Position numbers and translations under genes: made by a program
From: Porcipelethomonas sp964621265
Lineage (GTDB): Bacteria > Bacillota > Clostridia > Oscillospirales > Ruminococcaceae
NCBI GenBank assembly: GCA_964621265.1
Contig: CAZULQ010000001.1
Span: 1 to 64,000, forward strand
Reading direction: 5' to 3'
DNA: 64,000 nt
The notes under the pieces: model-generated
Seen by the model: the letters and a program-made list of their open reading frames with translations, nothing else
Databases searched by the model: none
Told to the model about the DNA's origin: nothing
Shown: in pieces, positions 8,210 to 15,999 of the stretch
Position numbering within the stretch: the first letter of the stretch is position 1
How the letters are laid out: the number at the start of each line of letters is the position of its first letter

Positions 8210-8216
8210 ATAATGA

Positions 8217-8453
8217 TTATCTGAGTCCCTCAAGACACTTCGCACAAATTTTCTTTTCCTTGTATTCAGTAAGATCATCTTCACTGTTACAGAAAACACA
8301 TGTGCTTACTGACCTCTGAATAATCATGCGATCTCCTTCAACCAAAATTTCAACTGGTGTCCTGATATCAATTCCAAGACTTTTTCTGATTTCCTTTGGA
8401 ATAACAATTCTTCCAAGATCATCAACAATTTTTCGTACTCCGGTATTTTTCAT
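8217..8453 (-). CDS. AbrB/SpoVT-family transcription regulator with C-terminal zinc ribbon
   Basis: A 78-residue protein. Residues 1-48 form the swapped-hairpin AbrB DNA-binding domain, with the hallmark VRKIVDDLGRIVIPKEIRK. The tail contains CVFC and CAKC, a four-cysteine zinc knuckle. The ATG at 8453 has GGAGG 6 bp upstream; the longer open frame lacks a ribosome site. It has its own consensus promoter (8495-8523) and terminator, so it is monocistronic. Relatives control the transition state and sporulation; targets here are unknown. The same short zinc-tailed form is common in clostridia. Confidence 0.9.
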   Translation of the reverse strand: MKNTGVRKIVDDLGRIVIPKEIRKSLGIDIRTPVEILVEGDRMIIQRSVSTCVFCNSEDDLTEYKEKKICAKCLEGLR

Positions 8454-8494
8454 TTCAAACCTCCATATTTTCTGAATATATTTCATCATATTAT

Positions 8495-8523
8495 AGTATA
8501 ACCGAATTGTCATTTTTTGTCAA
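8495..8523 (-). promoter_or_regulatory. Sigma-A promoter of the AbrB-like gene
   Basis: On the minus strand, TTGACA (8518-8523), a 17-bp spacer and TATACT (8495-8500). A second TATAAT-like hexamer overlaps just downstream. The leader is about 35 nt. Confidence 0.85.
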
Positions 8524-8579
8524 GTATCTGTGATAATTTAGTACATTTTGATGGTTGGGAAAATTTTTTCAAAAAAAGC

Positions 8580-8608
8580 TTGACATATCAAAATAAATAT
8601 GCTATAAT
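8580..8608 (+). promoter_or_regulatory. Consensus promoter of the tRNA cluster
   Basis: TTGACA at 8580-8585 and TATAAT at 8603-8608 with a 17-bp spacer, a perfect sigma-A match, 14 bp before the first tRNA. Confidence 0.93.
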
Positions 8609-8622
8609 TTATCATGTTGTTT

Positions 8623-8698
8623 GAGATATTAGCTCAGTTGGCAGAGCATACGCCTTTTAAGCGTAGGGTCGAGAGTTCAAATCTCTCATATCTCACCA
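8623..8698 (+). tRNA. tRNA-Lys (anticodon TTT)
   Basis: A 76-nt cloverleaf. The acceptor arms GAGATAT and ATATCTC pair fully; the anticodon loop is CTTTTAA with TTT at 8656-8658; the T arm is GAGAG-TTCAAAT-CTCTC. The CCA end is encoded (8696-8698). Confidence 0.96.
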
Positions 8699-8704
8699 AC
8701 AAGT

Positions 8705-8780
8705 GCACCATTAGCTCAGTTGGTAGAGCAACTGACTCTTAATCAGTGGGTCCTGGGTTCGAGCCCCCGATGGTGCACCA
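8705..8780 (+). tRNA. tRNA-Lys (anticodon CTT)
   Basis: A 76-nt cloverleaf with acceptor arms GCACCAT and ATGGTGC. The anticodon stem ACTGA/TCAGT encloses loop CTCTTAA, with CTT at 8738-8740. CCA is encoded (8778-8780). It is 6 bp after the first tRNA-Lys and shares its promoter. Confidence 0.95.
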
Positions 8781-8787
8781 TTTTTTT

Positions 8788-8862
8788 GGCCCGTTGGTCA
8801 AGCGGTTAAGACTCCGCCCTCTCACGGCGGCAACACCGGTTCGAGTCCGGTACGGGTCACCA
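8788..8862 (+). tRNA. tRNA-Glu (anticodon CTC)
   Basis: A 75-nt cloverleaf with acceptor arms GGCCCGT and ACGGGTC (one G-T pair). The anticodon stem CCGCC/GGCGG encloses loop CTCTCAC with CTC. CCA is encoded (8860-8862). It is the last gene of the three-tRNA transcript. Confidence 0.94.
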
Positions 8863-8892
8863 AAACCTGTCAGATTTTTTCTGACAGGTTTT
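8862..8892 (+). terminator. Terminator of the tRNA cluster
   Basis: AAAACCTGTCAG (8862-8873) and CTGACAGGTTTT (8881-8892) make a 12-bp stem starting at the last base of tRNA-Glu, followed by TTGTTTTT. Confidence 0.92.
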
Positions 8893-8914
8893 TTGTTTTT
8901 ATACAAATACACGC

Positions 8915-8943
8915 TTTACTTTTTTGTAAAAATAATGTATAAT
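8915..8943 (+). promoter_or_regulatory. Promoter of the glnA-ANTAR operon
   Basis: TTTACT (8915-8920), a 17-bp spacer and TATAAT (8938-8943). The expected start near 8950 gives a leader of about 67 nt, which contains the hexaloop hairpin at 8957-8980. Confidence 0.75.
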
Positions 8944-8956
8944 ATATAGTACCTTC

Positions 8957-8980
8957 GTGTCTTACACAGCCGTAAGGCAC
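8957..8980 (+). promoter_or_regulatory. Candidate ANTAR-target hairpin in the glnA leader
   Basis: GTGTCTTAC (8957-8965) pairs with GTAAGGCAC (8972-8980) over 9 bp with one wobble, leaving the six-base loop ACAGCC. Known ANTAR targets are hairpins with a hexanucleotide loop having A at position 1 and G at position 4; both are present. The second gene of the operon encodes an ANTAR protein. The usual targets have two such hairpins and the second overlaps a terminator; I see only one here and no terminator before the start codon. The loop CAGCC could also pair with GGCTG at 8995-8999. Confidence 0.6.
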
Positions 8981-9016
8981 AGAAAAAAACAACAGGCTGA
9001 GAACGGAATCATCAAT

Positions 9017-10309
9017 ATGAACTATTCTCCTAAAGATATATTAAGCTTCGTGGAAGAAAACGATGTCAAATTCATAAGGCTTACTTTTACGGATATTTAC
9101 GGACAGCTGAAAAACATCGCAATTATGCCGGATCAGCTTTCACATGCTTTTGAATACGGGATTGCATTCGATGCAACTGTTCTTGCAGGACGTCACTCCG
9201 ACCTTCTGCTTTTTCCCGATATTTCAACTCTCTCAGTTCTTCCGTGGAGACCCAAAACCGGCAGAGTTATCAGATTTTTCTGCCATATAAGATGTACTGA
9301 CGGAACCCCGTATAAGGGTGACTTAAGATATGAGCTCAGCAGCTACATTGAAAAAATGAAAGAAAAAAACTATACCTGTGAAATCGGAACAAAGTGTGAG
9401 TTTTATCTTTTCAATACCGATGAAAACGGTGAGCCGACAAAAATCCCGCTTGACAATGCAGGTTATCTGGATATCGCCCCGCTTGACAGATGTGAAAATG
9501 TGAGACGCGAAATCTGTCTTTCACTTGAGGAAATGGGATTCAGTCCACAAAGCTCACGTCATACACATGGCCCGGGACAGAACGAAATTGACTTTTCAAG
9601 AAGCAATGCTCTTACTGCGGCAGACAACATGGTCTACTACAAGACAATCGTAAAGAACACCGCAGCGCAAAATGGTCTTTATGCCTCATTTATGCCAAAG
9701 CCTTTTGAGGATAAACCGGGGTGCGGACTGCATATAAGCTTAGCAGTCAAAAAACGGGGCGAATTTATATTTTCATCATCTGCTCAGGAACAGACCCAGA
9801 GGGGCAGTCAGTTTATTGCGGGCATACTCAAGAGAATAAGGGAGATTACATGCTTTTTAAACCCAATTCCAAATTCCTATAAAAGATTCGGCACAAACTT
9901 CGCTCCGAAGTATGTAAACTGGTCATTTGAAAATCACTCACAGCTTATCAGAATTCCTTATACTGCTGGCGGAAAGCACCCGAGAATTGAAGTGCGTTCA
10001 GCTGACGCTTCATGTAACCCATACATTGCATTCAAGCTTCTGCTTGCCGCAGGTTTTGAGGGTATTGAAAATAACGAAATTCTTGGGAATGACACATTCA
10101 CAGACTCTGCAAAGGATAATTTTGCCAGACTTCCTGCAACACTCAGCGAAGCGATTGAACTTGCAAAGTACAGCGAATTTGTAAAACAGAATCTTTCTCC
10201 TGAAATTTTCGATGCAGTAATCAGACGACTTGAATATCTCGATTGCGAATATAAAAATACTGCTGACAAGGAAAAATATGAAAACGATTACTATTTCAAA
10301 GCTTTATAA
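9017..10309 (+). CDS. glnA: Glutamine synthetase, type I
   Basis: A 430-residue GSI enzyme that makes glutamine from glutamate, ammonia and ATP in the cytoplasm. The beta-grasp N-terminus has TDIYGQLK; the catalytic domain shows EIGTKCEFYLF, the glutamate-site GPGQNEIDF and KPGCGLHISL (the family reads GSGMH), then an NSYKRF ATP-site motif and IEVRSADASCNPY. It is slightly shorter than the typical 440-470 residues. The ATG at 9017 is used because residues before it do not belong to the family and an in-frame GTG at 8957 is inside the leader hairpin. The ANTAR regulator follows after 15 bp, suggesting nitrogen-responsive control. Confidence 0.93.
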   Translation: MNYSPKDILSFVEENDVKFIRLTFTDIYGQLKNIAIMPDQLSHAFEYGIAFDATVLAGRHSDLLLFPDISTLSVLPWRPKTGRVIRFFCHIRCTDGTPYKGDLRYELSSYIEKMKEKNYTCEIGTKCEFYLFNTDENGEPTKIPLDNAGYLDIAPLDRCENVRREICLSLEEMGFSPQSSRHTHGPGQNEIDFSRSNALTAADNMVYYKTIVKNTAAQNGLYASFMPKPFEDKPGCGLHISLAVKKRGEFIFSSSAQEQTQRGSQFIAGILKRIREITCFLNPIPNSYKRFGTNFAPKYVNWSFENHSQLIRIPYTAGGKHPRIEVRSADASCNPYIAFKLLLAAGFEGIENNEILGNDTFTDSAKDNFARLPATLSEAIELAKYSEFVKQNLSPEIFDAVIRRLEYLDCEYKNTADKEKYENDYYFKAL

Positions 10310-10324
10310 AAGGATATGTGATAT

Positions 10325-10894
10325 ATGAAACGTGTTCTTCTCGTATCAGGTTCACAGCAATATACTGAGGCTCTTTCACAGCTTCTGAAAAAATCAGGTC
10401 ATGACAGGATTACAACAGCTGAAAACGGAAATGCCGCAAGACGCATGATAAGCGAAGGGATATTCGAGCTTATTGTTATAAGCACTCCCCTTGCAAATGA
10501 ATTCGGTCATGAGCTTGCCGCAAAAGCTGCCGAAAGCTCTGACGCCGGCATTATTCTTATCACAAACCCTGACGTATCAGAGGATATTTCGGATAAGCTC
10601 GGATGCCACGGTATATGCGTTATGGCAAAGCCTGTTGACAGAGATGTTTTTTTGAAAGCTGTCAGGGACGTTTATGAAAACCGTTCAAGAGTTATCGGTC
10701 TTGACTCAGAGGATATAAAGCTTCTGACAAAAATCGAGGAAATAAGGCTTATAAACAGGGCTAAAATCTGCCTTATGCAATATCTGAAATTTTCCGAACC
10801 CCAGGCTCACAGATACATCGAAAAACAGGCTATGGATACAAGACAGACAAAAAAAGATGTTGCTAAAAATATTCTGTCAACCTATGAACAATAA
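10325..10894 (+). CDS. ANTAR-domain response regulator (putative antiterminator)
   Basis: A 189-residue protein with an N-terminal receiver-like domain (about residues 1-120) and a C-terminal ANTAR domain (about 125-183) whose helices include AKICLMQYLKFSEPQAHRYIEKQAMD and the D.A..I ending DVAKNIL. ANTAR proteins bind paired hairpins in nascent RNA. The receiver looks degenerate: the usual phospho-aspartate position reads ELIVISTP, with no aspartate, so a signal other than phosphorylation is possible. It is co-transcribed with glnA, as in the glnA-nitR pair described in solventogenic clostridia, and a terminator follows. Confidence 0.88.
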   Translation: MKRVLLVSGSQQYTEALSQLLKKSGHDRITTAENGNAARRMISEGIFELIVISTPLANEFGHELAAKAAESSDAGIILITNPDVSEDISDKLGCHGICVMAKPVDRDVFLKAVRDVYENRSRVIGLDSEDIKLLTKIEEIRLINRAKICLMQYLKFSEPQAHRYIEKQAMDTRQTKKDVAKNILSTYEQ

Positions 10895-10898
10895 CATT

Positions 10899-10927
10899 GA
10901 CTGCGTCTTTATGATGCAGTCTTTTTT
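10899..10927 (+). terminator. Terminator of the glnA operon
   Basis: GACTGCGTC (10899-10907) and GATGCAGTC (10913-10921) form a 9-bp stem with one wobble and loop TTTAT, followed by a T tract. Confidence 0.85.
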
Positions 10928-10928
10928 A

Positions 10929-10957
10929 TTGACTGAAAACATAAAATATGTTATAAT
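10929..10957 (+). promoter_or_regulatory. Promoter of the MBL-hemZ-DUF4317 unit
   Basis: TTGACT (10929-10934), a 17-bp spacer and TATAAT (10952-10957), directly after the glnA operon terminator and 34 bp before the ATG at 10992. Confidence 0.82.
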
Positions 10958-10991
10958 TTAATCGTATATATTTTTGAAAAGAGGTAAAAAA

Positions 10992-11633
10992 ATGAAGCTT
11001 CATCACCTTTTACTCGGACAGCTTGCAGTTAACTGCTACATTATAGAAACTGAAAACAAAAATGCCGTTGCAATTGATATCGGCGGCAATTACGAAAAGC
11101 TTAAAGCGTTCCTTGCCGACAAGGGACTGACTCTTAAAAAAATCCTGCTCACGCATGGACACTACGACCATTTCGGCGGCGTTGCCGATGCGGTATCAGA
11201 CACAGGAGCTGAGGTTTACATTCACGAAAAGGACGCTCCTATGCTTACAAGCGAAGTGCTGTCGCTGGCCTGCAACATCACTTCCGACCCGTTTGAAGCA
11301 GTGGAAAAATACACAACAATCAAAGAGGGCGATGTTATAACACTCGACGAGCTTTCATTCTCTGTTATGAACACTCCCGGGCATACTAAAGGTTGTGTAT
11401 GCTATCGCTGCGGAGACTGTCTCTTCTCGGGCGACACACTCTTCAATCTCTCTATGGGAAGAACCGATTTCCCCGGAGGAAGTCACGGTGAAATGATGGC
11501 GTCTCTTGGCCGTCTGGCAGAAATAAAGGAAGACCTTAATGTCTATCCGGGACACAACAGCAGTTCCACACTTTCCTTTGAAAAGAAAAACAATCCTTAC
11601 ATGAAGGGAAATCCTTATGAAGATTTTATTTAG
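10992..11633 (+). CDS. Metallo-beta-lactamase-fold hydrolase (glyoxalase II-like)
   Basis: A 213-residue MBL-fold protein of the hydroxyacylglutathione hydrolase-like group common in Gram-positives. The metal-binding THGHYDH is near residues 56-62, a second histidine lies in TPGHTKG, the bridging aspartate in FSGDTLF and the last histidine in VYPGHN. The ATG at 10992 follows AGAGGT. Its 3' end overlaps hemZ by 17 bp, so translation is coupled. In an organism without glutathione the true thioester substrate is unknown; persulfide or acyl-thiol substrates are possible. Confidence 0.88.
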   Translation: MKLHHLLLGQLAVNCYIIETENKNAVAIDIGGNYEKLKAFLADKGLTLKKILLTHGHYDHFGGVADAVSDTGAEVYIHEKDAPMLTSEVLSLACNITSDPFEAVEKYTTIKEGDVITLDELSFSVMNTPGHTKGCVCYRCGDCLFSGDTLFNLSMGRTDFPGGSHGEMMASLGRLAEIKEDLNVYPGHNSSSTLSFEKKNNPYMKGNPYEDFI

Positions 11634-13074
11634 CGGCAATGATTTCAAGTATGAAACCGAAGCGACAGTAAAGCTTTTTGTCCCCTCATGTTTTACGTTT
11701 CACTATGACATAACAGACGCTGACGGCGACATTGTCATGACACGAATGAAAACGGGGAAAAAATATACCTACCTTTATGCTTACTGTCGTCTGGACGATA
11801 AAGTATGCCGTAAGGCGGCACATTTCACAAATGAAACAGCCGACAGAAAGCTTTGTGAGCATGAAATTTGCAGACTTGTATATCTCTGTCTGCAAAAGCT
11901 TACAGGCATAACTCCTCCATGGGGGCTTATGACAGGTATACGTCCTGTAAAAAGAATGGCGGGACTTTTAGACAGCGGTCTTGATAAAAAAGAGGCGTAT
12001 GACGAACTCAGAAAAAGCTTTATGGTATCAGACAGCCGTCTTGATTTAGCGTATCTCACAGCTGTAACGCAGATGCCGCTGATTGACAAGTATGACGAAA
12101 AGACAGTGAGCATCTATATCTCAATTCCGTTTTGTCCTACAAGATGCAGCTACTGCTCTTTTGTATCACATTCAATGGACAGCGCCTATAAGCTTATCCC
12201 GGATTATGTTGATTACCTTTGCAGGGAAATCGGAATCATCGGGAAAATAGTCAGGGATTTAAAGCTTAAAATTGATACTGTATATATCGGCGGAGGTACA
12301 CCGACCTCGATTTCAGCAGAACAGCTCAGACAGATTACCGACGCACTTTCTGAGCATATTGATATGTCATCGGTGAGAGAATATAATGTTGAAGCAGGGC
12401 GTGCTGATACGATAACAAGAGAAAAGCTCAGAGTTATTAAACAGGCGGGCGCAGACAGAATATCTGTAAATCCTCAGACACTCAACGATGATGTACTGAA
12501 AGTAATCGGCAGAAACCACACGGCCGAAGACACGACAAATGCGTTCCGACTTGCCCGTGAAGAAGGCTTTGACAACATAAACATGGATTTAATCGCAGGG
12601 CTTCCGACCGATACTCCCGAAAGCTTTCATGATACTTTAAGCAGAGTTATTGACCTTGACCCTGAGAGTATTACTGTTCACACGCTGACCATAAAGCGTT
12701 CAGCAACGCTTTATGAAAAAAATCAGATTAAGTATGCTGATACTCCAGCGTCGCAGATGCTCAGTGAAAGTATTAAAAGGCTCCCTGAAAGCGGTTATCT
12801 GCCTTATTATCTTTACAGGCAGAAGAATACTGTCGAAAACCTTGAAAATATTGGATTTGCAAAAAAGGGTAAGGAAAGCCTTTATAATATTTTCATTATG
12901 GACGAAACCCAGACCATTTTAGGTGCAGGGTGTGCGGCGTCTACAAAAATTGTCGAAAAAAACGGAAAAATCACGAGAATACACAATTACAAATTCCCGT
13001 ATGAATATATAAACCGCTTTGAAGAGCTTATGAGTAAAAAGCAACAGATAATTGAGCTGCTCGGCGGAAAATAA
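11617..13074 (+). CDS. hemZ: Coproporphyrinogen dehydrogenase-like radical SAM protein HemZ
   Basis: A 485-residue protein. An N-terminal region of about 160 residues precedes a radical SAM core with CPTRCSYC (C-x3-C-x2-C) near residue 173, the GGGTPTS SAM-binding stretch near 226 and a HemN-like C-terminus. HemZ relatives carry out, or are related to, oxygen-independent coproporphyrinogen III oxidation. No other haem genes are nearby, so a different role (for example the HemW-like handling of haem) cannot be excluded. The start ATG lies within the last codons of the upstream hydrolase gene. Confidence 0.85.
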   Translation: MKILFSGNDFKYETEATVKLFVPSCFTFHYDITDADGDIVMTRMKTGKKYTYLYAYCRLDDKVCRKAAHFTNETADRKLCEHEICRLVYLCLQKLTGITPPWGLMTGIRPVKRMAGLLDSGLDKKEAYDELRKSFMVSDSRLDLAYLTAVTQMPLIDKYDEKTVSIYISIPFCPTRCSYCSFVSHSMDSAYKLIPDYVDYLCREIGIIGKIVRDLKLKIDTVYIGGGTPTSISAEQLRQITDALSEHIDMSSVREYNVEAGRADTITREKLRVIKQAGADRISVNPQTLNDDVLKVIGRNHTAEDTTNAFRLAREEGFDNINMDLIAGLPTDTPESFHDTLSRVIDLDPESITVHTLTIKRSATLYEKNQIKYADTPASQMLSESIKRLPESGYLPYYLYRQKNTVENLENIGFAKKGKESLYNIFIMDETQTILGAGCAASTKIVEKNGKITRIHNYKFPYEYINRFEELMSKKQQIIELLGGK

Positions 13075-13089
13075 GGAGATTTAATTCAA

Positions 13090-14217
13090 ATGACAGAAAA
13101 GGAAGTTGCTGAAATACGCAGACGATTCAATATAGAAAAAACAAGTATCAAGTGCATAAGAGGTTGTTATGTCAATGAAAGCAAGGACATTATTTCAGAT
13201 TTCAGACAGCATTTCGGTACTGTTCCAAAAAGCGAAGCGGCGGATATTCTTGCTATAATCAAAAAGACCCTTTCGGGAACGCTTGGCAAAAATCTTATTG
13301 ATATTGAATTTTCAAATAATCAGGTTATCGACAGCGACGAGCATAATCTTCTCATGAAGCTTAAGGATTCCGAGCTTGACGACGATGATGCTGTTGCGGA
13401 GCTTTATCAGAAAATTATACGTTCATTTACAATTGAGGGCAAATATCTCATTTTGCTTACGCTCGACAGCTATGACGTTCCGAGTTATTCAAAGGATGAT
13501 GTAAAGCTTGAGGACTCAGCGGAAGTCTATAAATATGTTTTATGCAGTATCTGCCCTGTAAAGCAGACAAAGCCTGCACTCAGCTATTGTGTAAACGAAA
13601 ATGAATTCCGCAATATCAAGACAGACTGGGTTATAAGCAGTCCTGAAGTCGGCTTTATGTTCCCTGCTTTCGATTACCGTCAGTCAAATATCTATGGTGC
13701 GCTTTACTACACAAAAAATGCCGCAGACAGTCATCAGGAGCTTGCAGATGAAATCTTCAATTCACAAATGCCTATGCCTGCTGAAACTCAGAAAGAGGTT
13801 TTCAACTCCATTCTTGAAGAAGCCGTTTCAGAGGAATGCGATATAAAGGTTATGCAGAATGTACACAGTCAGATTTCCGCAATTGTTGAGGACCATAAGG
13901 TAAGAAAGGCTGAAGAACCGCTTCTCATCTCAAAAAGAAATGTAACAGACGTTCTTGAATACTGCGGAGTAAAGGAAGAAAGCATCAACACATTTTCGGA
14001 AAAATTTGACAGTGAATTCGGAAAAAACGCAAAAATCAGTCCGAAGAATATTGTAAATGTCAAGAAATTTGAGGTTCAGACTCCTGACGTTACAATCAGA
14101 ATAAACCCTGAAAGACAGGACCTTGTAAAAACTGAAATCATTGACGGAGTCAAGTATATCTTAATCCGTGCGGAGGATAATGTTGAGGTTAACGGCGTCA
14201 ACATAAACATAACATGA
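13090..14217 (+). CDS. DUF4317 family protein
   Basis: A 375-residue cytoplasmic protein matching the DUF4317 family, recognisable from its start (EIRRRFN...IRGCYVNE) and the KKTLSGTLGKNLIDI segment near residue 62. No catalytic motif, signal peptide or membrane segment is apparent. The family is widespread in clostridia and has no known function. It lies 15 bp after hemZ behind AAGGAG, so probably co-transcribed with it. The long C-terminal half is rich in charged residues. Confidence 0.8.
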   Translation: MTEKEVAEIRRRFNIEKTSIKCIRGCYVNESKDIISDFRQHFGTVPKSEAADILAIIKKTLSGTLGKNLIDIEFSNNQVIDSDEHNLLMKLKDSELDDDDAVAELYQKIIRSFTIEGKYLILLTLDSYDVPSYSKDDVKLEDSAEVYKYVLCSICPVKQTKPALSYCVNENEFRNIKTDWVISSPEVGFMFPAFDYRQSNIYGALYYTKNAADSHQELADEIFNSQMPMPAETQKEVFNSILEEAVSEECDIKVMQNVHSQISAIVEDHKVRKAEEPLLISKRNVTDVLEYCGVKEESINTFSEKFDSEFGKNAKISPKNIVNVKKFEVQTPDVTIRINPERQDLVKTEIIDGVKYILIRAEDNVEVNGVNINIT

Positions 14218-14352
14218 TTTATTTCTTTTAGTTTTGCATTCTTTTCCCTGTGTTATCATATAGTTTTCACACAAAAAGGTATAATATATATCATAGAGAA
14301 AACGCAAACTCTTAATGTGAATAATAACATTACATAGAAAGGATGTTTTTAT

Positions 14353-15840
14353 ATGTCAGATAATTTTTTCAACACACCGGACGGTGATGTACAGAATAAC
14401 CCGAATGCGGTTCAGCCTGATACAAACAACTACATGCAGGTGCCACAGACGGTTAATAACTATCAGAATATGCAGCCGCAGAATAATATGCCCGAAATGA
14501 ACGGATTCAGCTACAGCTACAATTATCCGAATTCCAATAATCCGGTTGAACCACCGAAAAAGAAAAAGGGAATTTTCAAAAAGGTAATCGCATTTGCTGT
14601 CTGCGCCGGAATTATTTCAGCTGGCTCAATTCAGTGCTACAAATATATTGACCAGGGCGAACTCTTCAACGGCTTTTTCAGCTCAGCACTAAAAAACAAT
14701 GACAAGGACGAAAGCTCTGAAACCAAAAATGAAAAAACTGAAACAGAAAGCAAAAACACTGCTGCAAACCCTGAGGGCAAAAGCTGGCTTCAGCTTGCTG
14801 CAAGAGAAGATGGTCTGACTATCCCAGAGGCAGTTGACAAGGTTATGCCTGCAGTTGTCGGAATTTCTTCTGAATTCCAGGTTGCCGATGCAGGATACGG
14901 AAACAGCTGGATATTCGGCGGACAGTATACACAGACTCAGCCAGCAACTGCAACAGGTACAGGTATTGTAATGACCCAGGACGGCTATATCATCACAAAT
15001 GCTCACGTTATCAAGGACAACAACTACGGTCTGGCATCAGGTGTTTCAATTCTGCTTTCTGACAACACAGAATATGAAGCTACCATCAAGGGCTATGACG
15101 AGGACACAGATATTGCCGTACTCAAGATTGACGCTAATAACCTCACAGCTGCTGAATTCGGCAACAGTGATGAATTACAGGTAGGTGAGCTTGTTATTGC
15201 AATCGGCAACCCACTCGGCTTTGAACTTTTCGGTTCAGTAACCTGTGGTATCGTTTCAGCACTCAATCGTGAAATTACAATCAATGACAAGAACATGAAT
15301 CTCATTCAGACTGATGCTGCCATAAACTCAGGTAACTCAGGTGGTCCGCTTATCAACAGCTACGGACAGGTAATCGGCATCAACTCTGCTAAGATGTCAA
15401 CCAACTACTCAATGGGCGGTGCATCTGTTGAAGGTCTTAGCTTTGCAATTCCTATGACTCAGGCACAGACAATCATCGACGACCTTATCAATTTTGGTTA
15501 CGTTACAGGCAGACCACAGATTGGTATTACTGTAAGCGATATTGATGAATACACAGCAAGTCTTTATAACATGCCAATGGGCGTTTATGTCCGCTCAGTT
15601 ACACCTAATGGTGCAGCAGATATTGCAGGAATCCAGGAAGGCGATATCATTATCGGTGTTAACGGTGAGGCTGTAACATCAAGCATTGAGCTTAACAAGC
15701 TAAAGGATGAGCACAATGCCGGTGATACAATTACACTCAATATTTCCAGAAACGGAAAGGATATGGATATTGAAGTTACTCTCAAGGAAGTAACACAGGG
15801 CGATACAATCTTCGGCAACAACGAGGCAGTAGAAAACTGA
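14353..15840 (+). CDS. htrA: HtrA/DegP-type serine protease with PDZ domain
   Basis: A 495-residue membrane-anchored S1C protease for extracytoplasmic protein quality control. An Asn/Pro/Gln-rich cytoplasmic N-terminus (about 1-70) is followed by one transmembrane helix (about 77-97), an acidic linker, the protease domain with His in TNAHVIKD, Asp in DTDIAVLKI and Ser in NSGNSGGPL, and one PDZ domain (about 390-480). The order matches Gram-positive HtrA. AAAGGATG precedes the ATG. Upstream (14218-14352) a TATAAT at 14280-14285 is visible without a clear -35. A strong terminator follows. Confidence 0.93.
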   Translation: MSDNFFNTPDGDVQNNPNAVQPDTNNYMQVPQTVNNYQNMQPQNNMPEMNGFSYSYNYPNSNNPVEPPKKKKGIFKKVIAFAVCAGIISAGSIQCYKYIDQGELFNGFFSSALKNNDKDESSETKNEKTETESKNTAANPEGKSWLQLAAREDGLTIPEAVDKVMPAVVGISSEFQVADAGYGNSWIFGGQYTQTQPATATGTGIVMTQDGYIITNAHVIKDNNYGLASGVSILLSDNTEYEATIKGYDEDTDIAVLKIDANNLTAAEFGNSDELQVGELVIAIGNPLGFELFGSVTCGIVSALNREITINDKNMNLIQTDAAINSGNSGGPLINSYGQVIGINSAKMSTNYSMGGASVEGLSFAIPMTQAQTIIDDLINFGYVTGRPQIGITVSDIDEYTASLYNMPMGVYVRSVTPNGAADIAGIQEGDIIIGVNGEAVTSSIELNKLKDEHNAGDTITLNISRNGKDMDIEVTLKEVTQGDTIFGNNEAVEN

Positions 15841-15854
15841 TTTATGAATCATAG

Positions 15855-15890
15855 AAAGCGTGTGAAATCAAATTTTCACACGCTTTATTT
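15855..15890 (+). terminator. Terminator of htrA
   Basis: AAAGCGTGTGAAA (15855-15867) and TTTCACACGCTTT (15874-15886) form a perfect 13-bp stem with a 6-nt loop and a following ATTTTT. Confidence 0.93.
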
Positions 15891-15925
15891 TTGACAATTT
15901 GCACTATTTAAGCCTTGTTATTTTC

Positions 15926-15954
15926 TTGACATTTATTGAAAATTGTGATATAAT
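15926..15954 (+). promoter_or_regulatory. Consensus promoter of the sugar kinase-HPr unit
   Basis: TTGACA (15926-15931), a 17-bp spacer and TATAAT (15949-15954). The ATG of the kinase gene is at 16000. Confidence 0.93.
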
Positions 15955-15999
15955 AAAATAAATAAAAGATATTCAGTTTCAAAAGAGGTTTTCAAAAAA

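Noticed and set aside
8957..9016. In-frame GTG at 8957 as the start of glutamine synthetase
   Set aside because: It lies at the base of the leader hairpin, has no ribosome site, and the added residues are not part of the family; the ATG at 9017 begins the typical N-terminus.
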